Translations under genes and position numbers: made by a program | Shown: piece after piece, positions 11,299 through 14,241 of the stretch | Numbering within the stretch: the first letter of the stretch is position 1 | Layout: the number at the start of each line of letters is the position of its first letter | NCBI GenBank assembly: GCA_020052135.1 | Contig: JAGVPS010000075.1 | Span: forward strand, 1 to 14,241 | DNA from: Minisyncoccota bacterium | GTDB lineage: Bacteria; Patescibacteriota; Minisyncoccia; UBA6257; 1-14-0-10-40-38 | Direction: 5' to 3' | DNA length: 14,241 bases | Notes under the pieces: model-generated | Told to the model about the DNA's origin: nothing | What the model saw: only the letters and a program-made list of their open reading frames with translations | Database searches by the model: none

Positions 11299-11332
11299 AC
11301 TATACTAACTGACGATCGTTAGTTAGTATAGT
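11299..11332 (+). promoter_or_regulatory. Palindromic operator before uvrB
   Basis: A 34-nt palindrome with a single mismatched pair, centred on CGATCG: left arm ACTATACTAACT, right arm AGTTAGTATAGT. It differs from the copy at 10670-10703 at three positions. Two of these (positions 11 and 24 of the 34) are partners in the palindrome and changed together from T-A to C-G. It lies 36 bp before the uvrB ATG, with TATACT and TATAGT inside and GATAAT (11344-11349) just after. Confidence 0.85.
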
Positions 11333-11368
11333 ATGGCTGGATGGATAATAATACATGAGTAGTAATAC

Positions 11369-13483
11369 ATGCCGAAATTTAAATTAATTTCAAAAAACAA
11401 ACCGGCGGGCGATCAACCGAAAGCTATTGAGACGCTTGTTCAAGGTTTGCATAAAAATTATCGCCACCAGACCTTGCTTGGCGTCACCGGCTCCGGGAAA
11501 ACATTTACGGTAGCTAATGTTATCGCCGCGATGCAGAAGCCGACATTGGTCATCGCGCACAACAAAACGCTTGCGGCACAACTTACGAACGAATTCCGCG
11601 AATTATTTCCAAAAAATGCCGTGCACTATTTTGTTTCCTACTACGACTACTATCAGCCAGAGGCATACATGCCTTCAAGCGATACCTACATCGGTAAGGA
11701 AGCCATGGTGAATGAAGAGATAGACAAGCTCCGACATGCGGCGACCGTGTCACTCCTCACACGCCGCGACGTTATTGTCGTCGCCTCTGTTTCCTGCATC
11801 TACGGCTTAGGCGCCCCTGAAACATATGCGGAGAATATTTTTCATTTAAAGCCCGGTGATCCTATAGACCGGAGCGTGTTTGTGCGCCGTCTTGTCGAAT
11901 TGCAATTCCACCGTACGAACAGCGACCTTAAACGTGGCACGTTCCGCCTGCGCGGCGATACGTGGGAGATCATGCCGCCAGACAAGGAATTAATATACAA
12001 CTTACAGCTAACAACTAACGACGAAAATCCGCGCGGTGCAAAAATAATCAAGGCCATTTACGAAATAAATCCAGTCGAAGGTTTCCGGCCCGGAATTACC
12101 CCTACGGTTCCCGAAGTCATTTTTGCTCCGGCAAAGCACTTTATCACGCCAAAGGATGAACGCATGCGCGCGATCACTACGATTCAGGAAGAGCTCAAAG
12201 AACGGCTCGCTTATTTTGAAAAACAAAAGAAATATCTCGAGGCCGAGCGGCTCGAGCGGAGAACAAAGGCAGATATCGCGATGATGAAAGAAATTGGCTA
12301 TTGTAACGGCATCGAGAACTATTCACGCCACCTGTCTGGTCGCCCAGCAGGCACTCCACCGGACACATTGCTCGACTATTTTCCATCCTTCGCTAAAGCT
12401 TCGGATGGCAGGCCTCAACCTGACTTCTTGACGATCATTGACGAATCGCACGTGACTGTTCCCCAAGTTCGTGGCATGTATGAAGGCGACGCGTCGCGCA
12501 AGAAAACACTTATTGAATATGGGTTTCGGCTTCCTTCGGCCGCTGATAATAGACCTTTAAAATTCCAAGAATTTGAATCCCGCATCGGGCAGACTATATA
12601 TACCTCTGCAACTCCTGGACCGTATGAAAAGGAACGTAGCGCTCCTTCGGCGAGCTCAGGACCAGGACAAACCGTAGAGCAAATTATCCGCCCGACTGGC
12701 CTTGTTGACCCAATGATCACCGTGCGTCCGGTTAAGGGGCAAATTGATGATTTAATTCCGCGTATTGTCGATCGCGTTAACAAAAAACAACGCGTGCTCG
12801 TAACCACGCTTACCAAACGGATGGCTGAAGACCTCACGGATTATTTAACTAATAACGTACAACAGTCATCAGTTGTAAGTTCAGTTAAGGTGGCTTACCT
12901 CCACAGCGACGTGAAAGCGCTTGATCGCATTAGGATTCTCACTAATCTTCGTAAAGGAAATTTTGATGTGCTGGTTGGAGTAAACCTCTTGCGCGAAGGA
13001 CTAGATCTTCCCGAAGTAACGCTTGTCGCTATTTTAGATGCCGACAAGGAAGGATTCTTGCGCTCAGAGACTTCGCTCGTACAGACCATCGGTCGTGCGG
13101 CTCGGAATATTGCCGGCGAGGTGCTCATGTACGCGGACACTATTACTGGTTCAATAGAACGGGCAATTCGAGAAACCGATCGCCGCCGTAAAATACAATT
13201 AGAGTACAACAAAACCCACGGCATTACGCCGAAAACTATTGAAAAAGCAATCACGGATATTTTACCCGAATATGCAAAAGATGCGACGCGCGTGAAATCA
13301 CTGCTAAAACTTGAAATGCGAGCTGTTCCTAGATCAAAGACCTCGCTTGAAGCGCTGATTCGCGAAAAACAGTCTGAAATGAAAGCGGCCGCCAAAGAGT
13401 TGGATTTTGAACTTGCGGTAATACTGCGCGATGAGATACGAGAACTTACTAAAAAGTTGCCGAAATCCAAACCGGGCGTATAA
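11369..13483 (+). CDS. uvrB: Excinuclease ABC subunit B with three palindrome-encoded insertions
   Basis: A 704-residue UvrB, the damage-verifying helicase of nucleotide excision repair; most homologues have about 660-680. Walker A is GVTGSGKTF (38-46, Lys44); the damage-gripping beta-hairpin region is SYYDYYQPEAYMPSSDTYIGKE; Walker B is IIDESH (356-361); motifs IV-VI include YLHSDVKALDR, NLLREGLDLPEV, DADKEGFLRS and QTIGRAARN. The C-terminal UVR motif that binds UvrC is present (EALIREKQSEMKAAAKELDFELAVILRDEIREL). Three extra segments fall where homologues are continuous: SFAKASDGRPQP (340-351) before Walker B, APSASSGP (425-432) before VEQIIRPTG, and NVQQSSVVSS (496-505) before VAYLHSD. Each coincides with a DNA palindrome. 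The frame stays open, so the gene is probably functional. ATG 11369 lacks a Shine-Dalgarno site. A palindromic operator upstream suggests regulation. Confidence 0.97.
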   Translation: MPKFKLISKNKPAGDQPKAIETLVQGLHKNYRHQTLLGVTGSGKTFTVANVIAAMQKPTLVIAHNKTLAAQLTNEFRELFPKNAVHYFVSYYDYYQPEAYMPSSDTYIGKEAMVNEEIDKLRHAATVSLLTRRDVIVVASVSCIYGLGAPETYAENIFHLKPGDPIDRSVFVRRLVELQFHRTNSDLKRGTFRLRGDTWEIMPPDKELIYNLQLTTNDENPRGAKIIKAIYEINPVEGFRPGITPTVPEVIFAPAKHFITPKDERMRAITTIQEELKERLAYFEKQKKYLEAERLERRTKADIAMMKEIGYCNGIENYSRHLSGRPAGTPPDTLLDYFPSFAKASDGRPQPDFLTIIDESHVTVPQVRGMYEGDASRKKTLIEYGFRLPSAADNRPLKFQEFESRIGQTIYTSATPGPYEKERSAPSASSGPGQTVEQIIRPTGLVDPMITVRPVKGQIDDLIPRIVDRVNKKQRVLVTTLTKRMAEDLTDYLTNNVQQSSVVSSVKVAYLHSDVKALDRIRILTNLRKGNFDVLVGVNLLREGLDLPEVTLVAILDADKEGFLRSETSLVQTIGRAARNIAGEVLMYADTITGSIERAIRETDRRRKIQLEYNKTHGITPKTIEKAITDILPEYAKDATRVKSLLKLEMRAVPRSKTSLEALIREKQSEMKAAAKELDFELAVILRDEIRELTKKLPKSKPGV
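12383..12408 (+). repeat. Palindromic mini-element, family B, inside uvrB
   Basis: CCATCC (12383-12388) pairs perfectly with GGATGG (12403-12408), enclosing TTC-GCT-AA-AGC-TTC. Same 26-nt length and design as the element at 3967-3992, but the outer stem bases differ and the reading frame is shifted (SFAKASDG here). Confidence 0.85.
12643..12661 (+). repeat. Palindromic mini-element, family A, inside uvrB
   Basis: TCCT (12643-12646) pairs with AGGA (12658-12661) around TCGGCGAGCTC. The core differs from the 5536 element by two transitions. Translated APSASSGP at a site where UvrB homologues lack these residues. Confidence 0.7.
12854..12881 (+). repeat. Unrelated palindrome inside a third uvrB insertion
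   Basis: AACGTACAAC (12854-12863) pairs with GTTGTAAGTT (12872-12881) with one mismatch around an 8-nt loop. It does not match family A or B. It encodes NVQQSSVVS in a stretch about 8 residues longer than in E. coli UvrB. Confidence 0.5.
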
Positions 13484-13484
13484 T
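13457..13484 (+). promoter_or_regulatory. Promoter inside the 3' end of uvrB
   Basis: TTGCCG (13457-13462), 16-nt spacer, consensus TATAAT (13479-13484) overlapping the uvrB stop codon. Predicted start near 13491; it would drive the membrane protein gene at 13538 through a leader of about 47 nt that begins with a small CACGC/GCGTG hairpin (13493-13509). Confidence 0.7.
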
Positions 13485-13537
13485 GACGAGAGCACGCCAG
13501 AGATGCGTGGATCATATAACTCTATCGGGAGGTTCCG

Positions 13538-13936
13538 ATGCCGTTTATTAGAAATGAGGTGCGAGCAGAGTTTCTGCATTCGATCGCTGTAGCAGAGCAG
13601 GCCGTGGAATCGTGCGGCGGATATCTGCCGAGTATCCTGTCAAGCGTCGAAAAGAGCTTGCGATACTACGAGAACGGCGTTTGGTACGAGATGAGGGATC
13701 GCGGCATCTATTGGTGGTGGATATGGCTCTTGCTCATCGCCGTTGTTTTGGGAGGAATCTTCGGAACGTTCACCACTGCGCCAATTCTCTCTGTAGTAAA
13801 CAGCGTTGGCCGGCGGTTCCTCGAGTCCCTGGTGTTGATTACGGTCGCTTACTACCTCTTTGCCTCTATCTGCCAGTGGACAACGGGTAGAACGTTGCGC
13901 CGCATCGAAGAGCATTTGAGCGAAAGAGTTCAATGA
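13538..13936 (+). CDS. Hypothetical membrane protein with two transmembrane segments (132 aa)
   Basis: ATG 13538 follows GGGAGG (13527-13532) by 5 nt. The first 57 residues are a soluble, helix-rich head. TM1 is tryptophan-rich (about 58-78, YWWWIWLLLIAVVLGGIFGTF), and TM2 about 97-112 (SLVLITVAYYLFASIC), separated by a short loop with TTAPILSVVNSVGRRF. The tail RTLRRIEEHLSERVQ is a charged amphipathic helix. The layout suggests head and tail on the same side of the membrane, probably inside given Arg92-Arg93 and the basic tail. No family is recognised. The gene has its own promoter and terminator, and its composition resembles the other Shine-Dalgarno-bearing accessory genes. Confidence 0.75.
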   Translation: MPFIRNEVRAEFLHSIAVAEQAVESCGGYLPSILSSVEKSLRYYENGVWYEMRDRGIYWWWIWLLLIAVVLGGIFGTFTTAPILSVVNSVGRRFLESLVLITVAYYLFASICQWTTGRTLRRIEEHLSERVQ

Positions 13937-13937
13937 C

Positions 13938-13970
13938 ATGCCGTTGCTTCAGAAGCTCCGGCATTTTTTA
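13938..13970 (+). terminator. Rho-independent terminator
   Basis: ATGCCG (13938-13943) pairs with CGGCAT (13959-13964), with an inner GCTT/AAGC stem around CAG, followed by a run of T to 13969. It begins one base after the preceding stop codon. Confidence 0.85.
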
Positions 13971-14025
13971 CTATCTTAGGGTTGCCTGATGTGGATAGCT
14001 CAAAGAAGTAATTTTTTCGAAACTT

Positions 14026-14034
14026 TGCTATACT
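14026..14034 (+). promoter_or_regulatory. Extended -10 promoter, near-leaderless type
   Basis: TGCTATACT (TGn plus TATACT); predicted start near 14041, 6 nt before ATG 14047. No clear -35. Confidence 0.6.
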
Positions 14035-14046
14035 TATTTAAAACTT

Positions 14047-14241
14047 ATGAAACCAATCACAAACTCAAGCTCGTTTTCCACTGTTCGCCTTTCTCTTATT
14101 ATCGCCGCAGTTCTCGGGATGGTAATCATGGGATATCTTTTTTCGCTCCGTTTCTCAGCGACTGGGAGCGCTTTTTGTAATTTAGGCGAGAACCTTTCGT
14201 GCGACGTCGTAAACCGAAGCGCGTACGCAACGATTTTTGGC
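14047..14241 (+). CDS. Vitamin K epoxide reductase (VKOR) family protein, N-terminal part
   Basis: The first 65 codons of a gene that runs off the window. After a short polar start, residues about 14-34 form a membrane helix (RLSLIIAAVLGMVIMGYLFSL), followed by the exterior loop FCNLGENLSCDVVNRSAYATIFG (43-65), which closely follows the VKOR pattern C-x7-C-[DS]-V-V-N-x-S-x-Y-[AS]-x-[IL]-F-G. Cys44 and Cys52 would be the loop cysteines that relay electrons from DsbA-like partners. Bacterial VKORs reoxidise thiol oxidases at the expense of quinones and so support disulfide formation in exported proteins, which fits the Cys pairs in other exported proteins here. The CXXC active site lies beyond the end and cannot be checked. 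Confidence 0.85.
   Translation, partial: MKPITNSSSFSTVRLSLIIAAVLGMVIMGYLFSLRFSATGSAFCNLGENLSCDVVNRSAYATIFG

Noticed and set aside
12895..13515. 206-aa minus-strand ORF
   Set aside because: It is a serine- and arginine-rich shadow of the uvrB coding strand with no initiation signals.
1..14241. Alternative genetic code (TGA read as Trp or Gly)
   Set aside because: Conserved genes use TGG for tryptophan, and TGA ends the sigma factor, GT2 and several small genes at expected places.
1..14241. tRNA or rRNA genes
   Set aside because: No cloverleaf with a T-loop GTTCRANNC and matching acceptor arms, and no rRNA-like stretch, was found by eye on either strand.

Overview
The window reads as a stretch of a small-genome Patescibacteria (CPR) chromosome, most likely Parcubacteria-like. 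The reasons are the gene content and gene variants: a MutY-type glycosylase without its iron-sulfur cysteines, a free-standing MetRS-type tRNA-binding domain, a membrane-anchored Gmad2 protein, a short RRM protein, and a PaaX/Cas2-like regulator beside uvrB. TGA behaves as an ordinary stop, so there is no sign of recoding. The lineage is inferred from family knowledge, not from a marker tree.

Layout. 1-328: 3' end of a secreted CHRD-like protein, then a bidirectional terminator. 461-1000: ECF-type sigma factor. 1052-1666: two small convergent genes with back-to-back terminators. 1810-3711: pterin-carbinolamine dehydratase, RRM protein with a long leader, membrane-anchored FKBP prolyl isomerase, tRNA-binding protein. 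3768-3809: perfect 42-nt palindrome. 3881-4723: MutY-like glycosylase. 4727-5260: self-contained unit of overlapping tiny membrane-protein ORFs with an exact 62-bp tandem duplication. 5287-8437: tightly packed set of short upstream ORF, Gmad2 protein, polyprenyl-phosphate mannose synthase-like GT2, GT-C glycosyltransferase and a 32-aa membrane peptide. 8448-10103: pyrG. 10172-10495: small hypothetical gene. 10558-10625: long inverted repeat. 10718-13483: PaaX-like regulator and uvrB. 13538-13936: two-TM membrane protein. 14047-end: start of a VKOR-family gene.

How it works together. The GT2 and GT-C genes form a plausible pair in which one makes a lipid-linked sugar and the other transfers it outside the membrane. 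UvrB and the MutY-like enzyme are DNA repair. FKBP and VKOR point to folding and disulfide formation of exported proteins. Two nearly identical palindromes, one before the PaaX-like gene and one before uvrB, differ by a compensatory base-pair change. They suggest that the regulator controls itself and uvrB, a candidate LexA-independent control of excision repair.

The other standout is a set of short palindromic elements of at least two families inside conserved genes (tRNA-binding protein, MutY-like, Gmad2 protein, uvrB). They are read in different frames and each adds about 8-12 residues at a place where homologues have none. They resemble in kind the Rickettsia palindromic elements.

Two classes of gene start are visible. 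Most household genes lack a Shine-Dalgarno site and have a -10 box 0-6 nt from a leaderless ATG. A set of small, often more GC-rich accessory genes has strong Shine-Dalgarno sites and terminators abutting the stop codon.
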